Source: Seminavis robusta
Taxonomy: Eukaryota; Bacillariophyta; Bacillariophyceae; Naviculales; Naviculaceae
Assembly: GCA_903772945.1 (NCBI GenBank)
Contig: CAICTM010000284.1
Location: forward strand, 1-64,000
Reading direction: 5' to 3'
Length of the DNA stretch: 64,000 nt
Each line of letters begins with the position of its first letter. The stretch's first letter is position 1. A program made the translations under genes and the position numbers. Below are positions 9,751-19,881 of the stretch, piece by piece. The notes beneath the pieces are model-generated. The model worked only from the letters and a program-made list of their open reading frames with translations. It had not been told where the DNA came from and did no database searches.

Positions 9751-10527
9751 ATGTCAGCCCTCGAAAAGCGCAACTTCCAGGCCGACTGGCAAGCCTTCAC
9801 TGCTGATTCGATCCCTACCAAGACAAAAGTGGATGCCCTGGAAGCCTTCTTGAAGGAGAATCCGCCTTTGTTACAAAATCCAGGTAGTAGTCAAGATCCA
9901 CCCTATCGTCGCCTAGTCGACTTGGGCTGTGGCAATGGAACACTCTCGGCAGAAATGGCGTCCAAAGGATACACGGTTCTGGGACTCGACATTAACAGCG
10001 ATGCCATTCAGACGGCACAGCAGAAGTATACCGCGGAGAAGGATGCCACCGCCAACAATCATCTATCCTTTCAAGTGGCCGATATTGCCGGGGCGTCATC
10101 ATTGAAACCCGACCTTACCAGCAGCAACTTCCATCTCGTCGTTTGCCAATTGGTGATATCCGTCATTGGGGGGGTGGAAGAACGTCAACGGCTTTTGCGC
10201 AATGCTTGGGATCTACTGGTACCAAACGGGTTTCTATATCTGTCGGCTTCTGGGATTTCGGATACCATCAATGAAGAATATGCCAAACTATACGAGCAGG
10301 ACTCTCCAGTCATTGGGGAAGCATACACTTACTTTTCCAGAGACTCCAAGCAAGACAACAAAATACTTTACCAGACCCATCACTTTAGTGCTGTGGAACT
10401 ACACGCCTTACTTGAAGAGGCTGGGTTTGTCACTATTGTCATCGACACTGTCAAAGAGCAAAGCTCTCGGCGACCTGATCAGGCTGCCTACTTTCACTAT
10501 GTCACTGGGCAGAAGAAACCCAAATGA
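9751..10527 (+). CDS. Class I SAM-dependent methyltransferase
   Basis: 258 residues from the ATG at 9751; three residues further upstream are open but start with GTG. Motif I is YRRLVDLGCGNGTLSAEMA at about residue 55. The motif II acid is in VLGLDINSDAIQTAQ. Motif III/IV is NFHLVVCQLVISVIGG, with a post-motif RLLRNAWDLLVPNGFLYLS. This is the UbiE/Methyltransf_11 type of seven-strand methyltransferase. No substrate-specific signature is seen. It appears single-exon. Confidence 0.85.
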   Translation: MSALEKRNFQADWQAFTADSIPTKTKVDALEAFLKENPPLLQNPGSSQDPPYRRLVDLGCGNGTLSAEMASKGYTVLGLDINSDAIQTAQQKYTAEKDATANNHLSFQVADIAGASSLKPDLTSSNFHLVVCQLVISVIGGVEERQRLLRNAWDLLVPNGFLYLSASGISDTINEEYAKLYEQDSPVIGEAYTYFSRDSKQDNKILYQTHHFSAVELHALLEEAGFVTIVIDTVKEQSSRRPDQAAYFHYVTGQKKPK

Positions 10528-11186
10528 TGAAATTGACGAGGTGAATGGTAATACAATTGGATGCATCGACGTTACTGTAGCCAGGGGATCTTTTTTGTTT
10601 TGGTTGAGTTGTCCTGATGACTTGTTGCCATTTGCAGCTGCAACGTCTTGGGCTTTTTATCCGCTCTGCTTGGAAAGAATTGGAACATCGAAAGGTTGGC
10701 GAATCAACTCGATTAGCTAGCTAGTATCTTTTTCCTTGCATTTATCCTCCTGTCCACAGTCTGTGGCTGACCCCCCACAAACATGCTGGACTCAATGAAC
10801 TTTGGCATTCAACCTGGCCCCTTGATTCAATCTGAGGCGATCACTCCAGTGACCTTCTGAGGCATATTTTTTTTAAATGCAGCAGATCCAAAGAGTAACT
10901 CAACAAGATGTGTAATAGAACTGCTACAGTAGCTTGGCTAGTGGCGGTTCGTTGCTACATACCATAGAGATCTAATAGTATCCAACAATTTTCGTTAGTT
11001 ACACTAGCTAGAGGGTCGATCTAGCTCATTCTAAAGGACGCCCACTCATTGCCCTTTTTGATCTTCCAATGAAAAGCAATCTGAGGGTACACAGCTACCG
11101 TTAGCAAGCCCCAAAATCTGGAAGAGTCTTTCTTAGGCTTCGTTATTTCGATCTTTCGGTTGGCAATAAAATCCTTGTATGTATTC
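10528..11186. other. Intergenic, no gene seen
   Basis: 3' flanks of two convergent genes. Contains CTAGCTAG-type palindromes near 10715-10725 and short A/T runs. Confidence 0.5.
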
Positions 11187-11453
11187 TTACGACCTCAGTT
11201 GTAGGCGTGCCTGACGAAAGCAGTCTTTAACCATTGCATATTCATCCTCACAGCAACCTTTGGCAACACTTCCAGCTCCTTCTTCTCGAATTACACACTG
11301 CGCGTACGCGGTCAGTTGCGATGGACAATTGGACTTCATTTCTTGAAAGATTCTCGTCATTCGGTTGGGCATCTGCTTCCTACCACCCACTGAGGTTGAT
11401 GATGTTGTGATGCCTCTCATTGTTCTCTTATAAACAATGTTACCACAGTTCAC
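11187..11453 (-). CDS. Twin CX9C (CHCH) small mitochondrial protein
   Basis: 88 residues with two exact CX9C motifs: CPSQLTAYAQC and CEDEYAMVKDC (preceded by one extra Cys). This is the signature of Mia40-imported intermembrane-space or complex-assembly proteins. Length and spacing resemble the complex I assembly factor NDUFAF8 (C17orf89), but that link is inference. The first 27 residues may be untranslated or an artefact, because a second ATG (MPNRMTRIFQ) lies just ahead of the CX9C core. Confidence 0.7.
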   Translation of the reverse strand: MNCGNIVYKRTMRGITTSSTSVGGRKQMPNRMTRIFQEMKSNCPSQLTAYAQCVIREEGAGSVAKGCCEDEYAMVKDCFRQARLQLRS

Positions 11454-11726
11454 AGTAATGAAATCAACATGAGTCGAGTCGCAACCTCAGCGTGTCTGCT
11501 GGCTGTTGTGGAGGCACCATGTGTGGAGGACGCGCCGCCTTCGTCATTCCCTTGGCTAGGTCGCCTACTAGTAGCTAGGTCGCCTAGGTCGCAGCAAAAT
11601 CTTCAAATGGCTCTGCTGTCTTCAAACGACATCTGCGAAGGACACAAGACTTCTTAGTTAGAAGGCATCTTGGCGATCTTTGGATCTTTGTTGCTTCTTT
11701 ATTGCTTGCTTCCAACTTCCAACAGT
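11454..11726. other. Divergent intergenic region
   Basis: Region between the CX9C gene (minus) and the F-box gene (plus). It has a short tandem CTAGGTCGCCTA-like duplication near 11560-11590. No gene supported. Confidence 0.4.
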
Positions 11727-12527
11727 ATGACACACATCCTCTGGCCTAAGAGCGCTCGACCAAATTTATTGATGGCAATGGTAACAATAATGGACGGCCT
11801 CCCAGAAAATGTCTTGACAGAAATGGTATCGTTCCTCGATTTCGAAGCCTTGGTTCATCTTCGGGCGACGAACCACTCTTGGAAACAACGTTGTGGAATC
11901 GAGTTGAAAGCGATGCATGACACAGTGGTGACAGAAAAAGTCGGGTATCAAATAGACAGCATGGAAAAAGAGGGGATACCATACCAATGTGCCACTCTTC
12001 TTGAGACGACAGAATGCACCTTTGCATCCTTTCAGGACTACGCGTTGGACGTTCCTTTGTGCTTGACGCCATTACAAGATCCAAAGGATATGGAACATGC
12101 CAAAGAACTGCTGCGCACGAGAGGTGTCATATCTGAAGCTGACTTTGACAATTCGGAGAGCAAAACCAACCATTCGGATGGAAATTCGAGTACAGATGAT
12201 AGATGGCAGGTCAAAGTTGAAACGATGCGGCAATTGTCAGTCAATCAGGCAATGGAAATCCTCACGGCATTTGGGGAGGAAGTAGTGGATGGAGAGTTTT
12301 TGGCCAACTTTTCTCGTTTGAAGCAGCAAGCATTCTGCCTGTTCCTCTTTGCTCAAAGGACAAGAAATGGAATCCAATATACAAGCTATGAAAGCGTCAA
12401 CACTGCATCCCCTGCCAAATCATGTGAGAAACAAGGCTTAGTCTGGTTTCAAACAGATGATGGTGACAGACCCAGATCAATCAGCTTGGGTTTGCTTTAT
12501 TCCAACCTATACTTGGTAACCTTTTAG
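11727..12527 (+). CDS. F-box-like protein
   Basis: About 266 residues from the ATG at 11727. The F-box is LPENVLTEMVSFLDFEALVHLRATNHSWKQRC, at about residues 25-55, and is the expected SCF/Skp1-binding part. The rest has no repeat (LRR, Kelch, WD) that would show the substrate. It contains an acidic Ser/Thr-rich linker and a C-terminal helical part (QAMEILTAFGEEVVDGEF). A later ATG (MAMVTIMDGLPEN) is also possible as start. It is single-exon and convergent with the RRM gene, whose stop lies 191 bp downstream. Confidence 0.65.
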   Translation: MTHILWPKSARPNLLMAMVTIMDGLPENVLTEMVSFLDFEALVHLRATNHSWKQRCGIELKAMHDTVVTEKVGYQIDSMEKEGIPYQCATLLETTECTFASFQDYALDVPLCLTPLQDPKDMEHAKELLRTRGVISEADFDNSESKTNHSDGNSSTDDRWQVKVETMRQLSVNQAMEILTAFGEEVVDGEFLANFSRLKQQAFCLFLFAQRTRNGIQYTSYESVNTASPAKSCEKQGLVWFQTDDGDRPRSISLGLLYSNLYLVTF

Positions 12528-12718
12528 TTATCTATAGCTAAAAGGGGTTGTACCTGGATTCTAGGGAAGTTTTCAATGCTCTCGGAGGAGAATCCAGCTG
12601 CAAAAAGAGGACCCGTCAAAGAGATCTGCCGCAATGATAATAATCATACCCGTTGCTCCATTGAGGTTGACACTGCAACGACGAAGGCTGCCAAGCAGGC
12701 AGAGCACTCAAGGGCAAC

Positions 12719-13979
12719 TCAACTGTACCAAAGAGGCTCCTGCCACGCTGGAAGAGACACCTTTCTCACATTGGCAGCGACGTCCTGCACCACGACTTCG
12801 CTGCAAACATACTCTTCCCACACCTTATTTACACCGTCCTTGGTCGTGAATCGCACCATTCCTAATAGAAACAAGCAGCAAGAACATGACACTGTGAATG
12901 TGAGAACACATACATTTATTTACTCTTCGGCGTTTCCCTCTTTCTTTTCCCTTTCTCCTGCCCAACACCTTACCGAATCCTGATCAATTATCTCTTTTGA
13001 CTAACCATGCCGTATTCAAATAGCAAGCACAAAAGAAATGAGTTCTCGAATGTGAGATAACACACCCACATACACCCGCATTGGCCTGCTTCCCCATTTG
13101 CTCCTGCCGAAAAGACTTACTTAGTCCTGAATTATTAGGTTCGCCAACGAAACACCCACTGTGAGAATCAATCCCTTTTCTCAGTTAGCCTCTCTCTTCT
13201 CTTTCCTCCTGCTGAAGCGACTTACCAACAAAACAATCAAAGTCGTCCATGTCCGGATTCAAACGAGAGGTCTTTGCAGGCGACCCAGACTTACCATATC
13301 CTTTCAGGGCGACACCAACCTCGTTTATCACTCCGAATTCCTCGAGCGCGTTAATGATATCATCCGATGTGGCACTCTTTCTTATTCCCGTGAGAATGAT
13401 GGCTGCAGGGAAGCTGCTTTCTTCCATTTTACCAATGTTCACTTCCAACAAACTTGCGCCTGAATAGGTAGCTCTTGTGGCTGCATCCGGGTCTAGAATA
13501 CCATGCAGCACACTAGGCACCAAAGAGTCCAAGATTTGCTGTAGACACGTAGCTTTCTCATCAAGGTTCCTTCAGCAAGTACAATGCAGGAAGAATGAAT
13601 AAGTATGGAATGCGAATGAATCGAATCTCACTTACTTCAAGGATTCGTTACGCTTGAGCCAGTCGACAACATAGTATAGCGCCGTGGCCTCCATTGCGGC
13701 TGCTGTGAGTCGTTCATCACCTTTTTCGCAGTCCCACAAAACCTTACACCAGTTGTCTTTTTTGGTTTCCACCACCTTGTTGAGTGCCTGGATCATCATG
13801 GCATCGAGCGATGTTTCTTCTTCTGTGGTCAGGGCCACCCCCAGCAACTCTGCCAGGCGTTTCGGATCCTCCGTCTTGATGATGTCGTCATTTTTTGATG
13901 CGATTGTGTGAAACCACCAAGCTGGGCCCTCGTTGCATTCCAAGACGATGCCCTTGCCGTCGTCGCCTTGGTCCGCCAT
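12719..13979 (-). CDS. RRM-domain protein, three exons
   Basis: Exon 1 is 13979-13636 (leaves 2 nt), exon 2 is 13569-13226 (leaves 1 nt) and exon 3 is 12861-12719. Donors are GTAAGT, acceptors CTGAAG and CTATTAG; the phases close. The product is about 276 residues. Residues 1-140 are an unassigned helical domain (ECNEGPAWWFHTIA, then a Lys/Glu-rich part). The RNA-recognition motif follows: RNP2-like AAIILTGIRKSA, helix DDIINALEEFGVINEV, then across the last junction the RNP1-like strand VGMVRFTTKDGVNKVWEEY. RNP1 is degenerate, so RNA binding is inferred. The short third exon was found only by matching the RRM continuation. Function unknown. Confidence 0.7.
12862..13225 (-). repeat. Intron 2 of the RRM gene, internally repetitive with decoy donors
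   Basis: A 364-bp intron, long for this window. On the minus strand it contains three imperfect copies of a unit beginning GTAAG(T/G), followed within about 10 nt by CAGGAG and purine-rich sequence. They start near 13225, 13125 and 12980, and the middle part of each holds a TCTCACA element. Only the first GTAAGT is needed for the chosen splice. Confidence 0.5.
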
Positions 13980-14875
13980 GTTTGTTTGTTTCCCTGTTTT
14001 TAAAAGTTCAACTAACTCTCAACAAGGGAAAGCAATAAATAACTAACTATAAAGGGGATTAGCACGTCCCAACTTTAATGAAAAAAGATCCAGTTCATTT
14101 TCGCAACCTGGCACCGGTACACGTAGTCTAGTACTGACGGGAACCGAGGTGGTTAGGGGTTTCGTTAGGGTTAATCGTACTTAACCAAAATTTAACTGAT
14201 GAACTTGATTCTCAAGGGTCTCTGGTAGCTCGTAGAGTGATCTGCACATCAAGACCAACCTTTCCGCGGAATATTCTCTTTAGGGCTGTATATCGAATAT
14301 AGTACTCTTTTAAGAGGTGGAATCGACAGAGCACATGAAGCTGAGTGAGCCACAAAATTCGCAAGGTCACAGTGTACTTATTGGGGAAGTTATGGACGGT
14401 TGAAGATTTCACCCGCTCCTCAGTGAATTCTTTTTCACTGCAGATTTAAAAGACCATGTGACGTCACACGTAGCCTCTGGTACTGAACCTATGTAGGATC
14501 CTACGGTACATGTATCTGCTCCCTGACAAACCAGGAATACAACCATGTACATGGAGTACCAGGCTCTATGTGTTACCCTGTCTTTCCTTATGTTTGTGGG
14601 TGTTTCTACCTTTCTCGACCTTCGAACGACCTGCTCGCTCACTGGAACATCACTGGAACACCGTCACTGGTATCAATGAAGGATCGATCTTTCGATCGAA
14701 TCGAACAAGAGGATCGAATCGATCGGTCACTGAACAGAACCAAGTCATCCAAGCAAAAGATCGCAAAGTCGCAAAGTCCTCAAAACTCACAAAGTCCTGG
14801 GAACGAACAAAAATGTCAAGTCCTCGAACGGCGAAGCCAAAGTCACTCTGATCACAAACAAGATAACAAAACACA
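13980..14875. other. Spacer between RRM gene and LTR element
   Basis: No gene seen. Holds a TGACGTCA palindrome at 14459-14466 and a GATCGATC/GAATCGATC-rich patch near 14680-14725. Confidence 0.5.
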
Positions 14876-15294
14876 TGCACTACGCTAAAAGCTAGTGTAA
14901 AGATCTTTCGAGTGTTTTGAGTTTGAGAGAATGAAAGTTATGAGAGAGATTAGAAAGCTACGAAAACTAATCCATGAGAGAGATCGTTGTGAAGCTCATT
15001 GAAGTTGGTCTCCCGCGGGAGGCCTCGAAGTGTGATATCGTAGGTTATGGCAATAACTCTACGTACTCCACGGTCCATTTCCGAACACGTGGAAACTTCA
15101 GCAGTAGCTGTCTAGTAGCGTGGAAGCTTTCCATGCCGGCTAAATATCTAGAACGAGTTTCATCGACAACTAGTATGAATAGCAGTCATGAGAACCCTGT
15201 CTCAATGACTATTCGCGAAGGACTACGTCATGACTCGAACTCAAACCCTATCTAGGATCGAGTCGCGAATAAGGCTAAGAGCCGTTGTATTGCA
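14876..15294 (-). repeat. LTR (3', subtype I) of copy 1
   Basis: 419 bp. Starts TGCACTACGCTAAAAGCTAG and ends TGTATTGCA. Subtype I is marked by GTTGTGAAGCTCATTGAAG and TGATATCGTAGGTTATGG. Confidence 0.85.
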
Positions 15295-16245
15295 TTCGCC
15301 CCCTGACAAGGGTCACAGAAGGCACGACATCAGTCGGACAAGGAGAACATATGAATTAAAGTGCGGGCACTCTCGGAGATTGGATTTAGACATGTGCGTC
15401 GCACGATGGCAATCCTACAAGGGATCAGGCCTTGTATGGGTGCAATACCTTATGTTCCAAGTCTGGTAGACTGTGCCGCCATTGGCGGTAGCTGTCGGAG
15501 CCATACAGTGCCATGTTATTGACTCGGTCCATATTGTAAGGACCTTTGTACTTTGGCTGACCGTACTTGCGGTGCTGATACTGTTTAAACCTCACAGTAT
15601 CGTTTACATTGTATTGATGAGGGACACGGTCGCGTTTCCCTTATCATTGTTTTTCTGGATGAGTCGTTGGCGACGTTCTTTGATGTGTTTCCAGTTTACT
15701 TTGAAACGGACGTTGTGAATCGCGTCACGATTGAACACGTGGTAATGAACTTGCGACGAAGTCCGCATTCATTCCGGAGGTCTTCTCGACTTCTGCGCGG
15801 AACTCACGTCTCTATCATTATAACCTCAGCAGGCCATGGATATTGGGGGAGCCACGTCTGTTCTAGAACGATGGCTACTTCGTCTGCTTCTTGGAGCAGC
15901 ATCTCGCAAATCAATCATTGTCAAGCAATGAAATGGACAGGGATTCCTTTTCTTGGGATCCCCGACGTTGTATGTACATGTGATTGTCTGATCCATATGT
16001 CTCGATAGTAGTTACTATGTCCAATGAATCTACCAAGTTTCTTCCTGTTCGTAGGAGGAGCATGTTCTGGATCGCATCTATTTCTTGGTTACGGGTTGGA
16101 TTCCTCTCAAGTAATCAGTAGCCTAGATACTCAAGTTCTCTTCTTTCGAAGAAGGACTAGGTAGCATTGATCTTAAGTCCGGCTTCTCGAAGCCTTTAGG
16201 AGAACTTCATCTAACTATTCAACGTGATCTACTAGATCGCGTTAG

Positions 16246-16588
16246 TTAGATGAGTTGATCATAATGTATGCACGACATTTTCCAAGTCGTGCATGAGTGT
16301 TCCCATCTCCTTTGGAAGATGTCGGCTATTGCATAGGCCCATCGGTACTCGTTGTATTCGTATTTCCTGAATCCGTCTAGAATCAGTAGCATGTCTTGTA
16401 TCTGGGATCGGACAAGGTTTTTGCTCAATCCTTTTGCTCAGTTCCCGGACGTCAGAGATGAACCGTATAGTCCATTCTTTTTGGGAATGATAAATGTTGG
16501 TGCGTCCACTCGGAACGGTTTGCCTTCTTAAGTGCTCCTGCGTCGCAGAGACGTTCGACCTCTGTCTTAAGAGTGTTGGTATGGACAC
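16246..16588 (-). pseudogene. Reverse transcriptase remnant (Ty3/Gypsy)
   Basis: Contains RFISDVRELSKRI and RVPMGLCNSRHLPKEM, recognisable Ty3/Gypsy RT blocks (compare 58672-59238). Part of LTR copy 1. Broken. Confidence 0.7.
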
Positions 16589-17976
16589 GCGGAGTAGGGC
16601 CCTAGGTGATAGGGTTAGCGTCAGGACGAAGTTCTACTTCGTAGTCGTCCATCTGTCGCTTTCCTAAAGTATCTTCGAATTGGTGGAGCACTTGGTCAAT
16701 AAGGCATGAAGCGGTTCCTGCTCTTCCTTATTTACCTGGTTTTGACTCTGGCATATCTGCCTTAAAAAGTCAGGTTGTTCGTATTCGCGTCAAGAGTCCT
16801 CTGAGACGATCTACTGTCCTGACAGCTGTAGGATCAGGGATGAAAAGTTCCTTTCTTCGTTGTATTGCTATCTTTCATAGGGAAAGATGTGCTATTCCAG
16901 ATCGCTGACATGGTAGTAAAATCGAACTTATTCTATAATCGGAGAGAAGTCTCGACCTATGATCATGTCATACGCCCCCAAGTTCTTGGTGGCGTGAGTT
17001 CCATTCGATAATTCTATATCGTGGAACTCAGGAGTATAAGTGCACCCTTACACTTCGTGCTGGGGTTTAATTCCTTTACAGGGTAGTCCATAGTGTTTGG
17101 ACGCCCCCATGATCCTTCAAGCTTAATCTCTTAGCATGAATTTGGGTAATCAAGGTTCCGGATGCTTCTGTATCCAGTAAGCAACGGAGTGTAATGGGTT
17201 TTTGTTTCCCTTTTTCTCGTCTGTTAAATCTAACATAACGATAGTTTTGAGGTCTCTTGTCTTGCGAGTTTACGAGGTGGTTGGCCACGGACGAGGTTAA
17301 CAATCTGGATAGATCGTCAGAATCTAGTTGAGCAGTTTCTAGGCAATTATCTAATTTGCCGTAGACTTCATCAGTTGCAAACAATTCTTGTTTACTAGTT
17401 AGTGAGATATCTTCATCACTTAGGTATGAGAAATCGGAAAGTTTCGTTGAATCATCATCCTGGCCTAATCCTCAGACGGAGATCTCTCCATCTGAATGAT
17501 TGAAGTCGAAGTCGGCAAGAGCCTTGTCGAATGCAGCCATTTTCTTGTCCACATGTTGAGGGACCCGACAGAGGAGTCTCCTCGTTGTCAGAGTCGTCCG
17601 ACTTGCGTTGGCAACATGGTTGCATTCACTTTTCTTCTTGCGATCCCTTGACCGCAGCGTTGGAGACTTTCTTCATAAGGACCGAAAGTTCCTTCTTGGT
17701 GTAGACTTGGCGTCGTCAGACTTGCGTTTCCAAGTCTTGTTCTTGTTGTACGCTGGCTTGCTATCGTTGTCAGACGAGGACTTGGCTTTGAGTTTCTTCA
17801 GAGTCATGGAATCAGCAGTATTGTGAGTGCTGACTCGTGGTAATCACACCACTTTTCTTCGCTCTTGGAAGAATGGTCGTTGTTGCGAGTAGACTTGTAC
17901 TTCTTGCTGTTGTCTTCTTCGAAGAAGCTTGCTTGGCATCATGCCTTTGTCAAAGTCTTCAGCGGATTCCATGCGC

Positions 17977-18846
17977 TCACAGAATCCATGAGCCTGTCAT
18001 CTCGGCAGTGAAAGGATCGAAGTCGTGTTCGTCCATCTTGCGCATCCAGGAACGAGGAATGCCATGACAGATGATGTCGATGAATTCGTCCTGGTTCAAC
18101 TGTTGATTGACACCAAAAGGTGGCAAACGTGGAAGCTCATCGGTGTTCATCTGAGTGAGGTTGTTGATGTAGGCGCGAGTTGTCATCTCGCTAGGCTTAC
18201 GCATCTTGCGACGCATGAAGCGTTTCTGTTTTTCGAGAGCCTTGTAAGGACAGGCTGCTTTGATAACCGCGTTGATTCCAAAGGTGATGTCAGCATCGCT
18301 TAGAGTGGGTTCCGCTGCACCGTCCCATGCGGCTTGGACACGAGCCTGGAAGGCTGCTTCGGTTTCTCCAGAAGTCACATCGCGTGGAGGAACTGCGTTC
18401 ACAGCAATTTGTCGTAGGGCGTTATGACGCACGGCACGATGGCCTGCACGCCCAGCTTCGTAGGCACTCTTCGCAGAGCTGGAAGTCATCTCCTTGAGAA
18501 GGCGATGTTTGTCGTCGGCATTAGCAAGGTTGAGTCCAACGAAGACCTTCTCCATATTCGTAGCCCACTTGATGGTCTGACGTGGAGTGTTGGAACCATT
18601 GATGATGGCTACTTTGAAGGTGTATTTGGCACTGTTTGCATCTGCAGGAACGGTGCGAAGTTTGTAGGTGGTTGCACGAGAATCGTCGATCTCGGCGTCT
18701 TCATCATTGTCGACGAGAGGAAGAATGGGTTTGTCACGCAACTGTTTCTCGAAGTTGGTGAACGCATGCTTTCCTTGAGCAATCTTCATGGTGAAGGAAT
18801 AGGTTGAGGGTAGCTGAAAGCTATTGTGTTTGTTAACAAAATGCAC
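17977..18846 (-). pseudogene. Gag remnant of LTR copy 1
   Basis: The N-terminal gag region (from MKIAQGKHAFTNFEKQLRDK) closely matches the longer gag of copy 3 at 59744-61420. Shorter than that copy and broken. Confidence 0.75.
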
Positions 18847-19263
18847 TACGCTAAAAGCTAGTGTAAAGATCTTTCGAGTGTTTTGAGTTTGAGAGAATGA
18901 AAGTTATGAGAGAGATTAGAAAGCTACGAAAACTAATCCATGAGAGAGATCGTTGTGAAGCTCATTGAAGTTGGTCTCCCGCGGGAGGCCTCGAAGTGTG
19001 ATATCGTAGGTTATGGCAATAACTCTACGTACTCCACGGTCCATTTCCGGAACACGTGGAAACTTCAGCTAGATGCTGTCTAGTAGCGTGGAAGCTTTCC
19101 ACGCCGGCTAAATATCTAGAGCGATGTTTCATCGACAACCTAGTATGACTAGCAGTCATGAGAACCCTGTCTCAATGACTATTCGCGAAGGACTACGTCA
19201 TGAGTCGAACTCAAACCCTATCTAGGATCGAGTCGCGAATAAGGCTAAGAGCCGTGTATTGCA
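18842..19263 (-). repeat. LTR (5', subtype I) of copy 1
   Basis: 422 bp, same subtype as 14876-15294, with about a dozen differences by eye. Confidence 0.85.
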
Positions 19264-19338
19264 CACAACAAGAAAAACAGTAACCACAAAAACTTCTTAA
19301 CACTAAATTTCTTAACACATAAAATTTGTTTTTGCAAT

Positions 19339-19364
19339 GCCTACAGCAGGATCGCGCTGTAGGC
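19339..19364. repeat. Perfect 9-bp hairpin at the 3' side of the Crypton
   Basis: GCCTACAGC at 19339-19347 pairs with GCTGTAGGC at 19356-19364 across an 8-nt loop. It lies about 20 bp beyond the stop of the GCR1_C frame, so it could be part of the element's 3' end or of a transcript-end structure. Confidence 0.6.
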
Positions 19365-19383
19365 TGGGGACCACCAAGGCAGC

Positions 19384-19881
19384 TCAACGCAAGCATGGGT
19401 GGATGCCGGTGGGCTGATTCTTCTTGTCTTGCTTGAACTTGTTGATGATCTGGGTGGCCGTAAGCCACCCATAGGTGGCATAGATACGGTCGACCACTGC
19501 CCTCCAATCGAAGCCCTTCGCCATCAACCGAATCACACAGTCCCCCACATGCTTGCGGTGGCAGAACTTGTCCTTGACGCGGCCGCGCTCATGAGCAGTA
19601 AACTCGCAAGCGGGCTTGTTGCCATTTAGCCCCTTGATCCACTCGTCCCACAACTCGTAGAGGTTGAACGGCTTCTTCGAAAGCTGCGCCGGCTGGGTTG
19701 TGAGGACGGCAGGAGCTTGGCCCAAATTTCCACGAGGAGGACTCGGTGGTGGTGGGGGAAGTTCTCCGCCACCCACAGCAGCACCACCGCTGCCAGCTCC
19801 ACCAGCTCCACCGCCGCCAGCTCCACCAGCCGCACCAGGAAGCGGAAGCCTTGGACCACCATTGCCACCCCTCGCGATCAA
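19384..19881 (-). CDS. GCR1_C-like DNA-binding region of the Crypton-like element
   Basis: 165 codons that overlap the end of the recombinase frame in a different frame. It begins with a TTG codon rather than ATG. A Gly/Ala/Pro linker leads to FNLYELWDEWIKGLNGNKPA, then RVKDKFCHRKHVGDCVIRLM and YGWLTATQIINKFKQDKKN. This is the W-EW-GL-G plus Y/F-C-RK layout of GCR1_C. In fungal Cryptons this domain is fused C-terminally to the recombinase. Here a one-nucleotide frame offset separates them, so the copy is probably mutated; a frameshift or splice device cannot be excluded. Confidence 0.6.
   Translation of the reverse strand: MIARGGNGGPRLPLPGAAGGAGGGGAGGAGSGGAAVGGGELPPPPPSPPRGNLGQAPAVLTTQPAQLSKKPFNLYELWDEWIKGLNGNKPACEFTAHERGRVKDKFCHRKHVGDCVIRLMAKGFDWRAVVDRIYATYGWLTATQIINKFKQDKKNQPTGIHPCLR

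Larger units (their letters stand above)
14876..19263 (-). mobile_element. Ty3/Gypsy-type LTR retrotransposon fossil, copy 1
   Basis: Bounded by LTRs 14876-15294 and 18842-19263 (TGCACTACGC...TATTGCA). Candidate 4-bp target duplication CACA on both sides (14872-14875 and 19264-19267). Coding sense is minus: gag next to the right LTR, a retropepsin-like trace (LLDTEASGTLI) near 17180, reverse transcriptase near 16260-16590, then a purine-rich tract (GGGGGCGAA) against the left LTR. The two LTRs are roughly 97% alike by eye, so insertion is fairly recent, but the interior is clearly broken, with many breaks. The family resembles the GyDi (diatom Gypsy) group. Confidence 0.85.

Noticed and set aside
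12576-12983. 135-codon plus frame downstream of the F-box gene
   Set aside because: Antisense to the third exon and last intron of the RRM gene, which has the better evidence.
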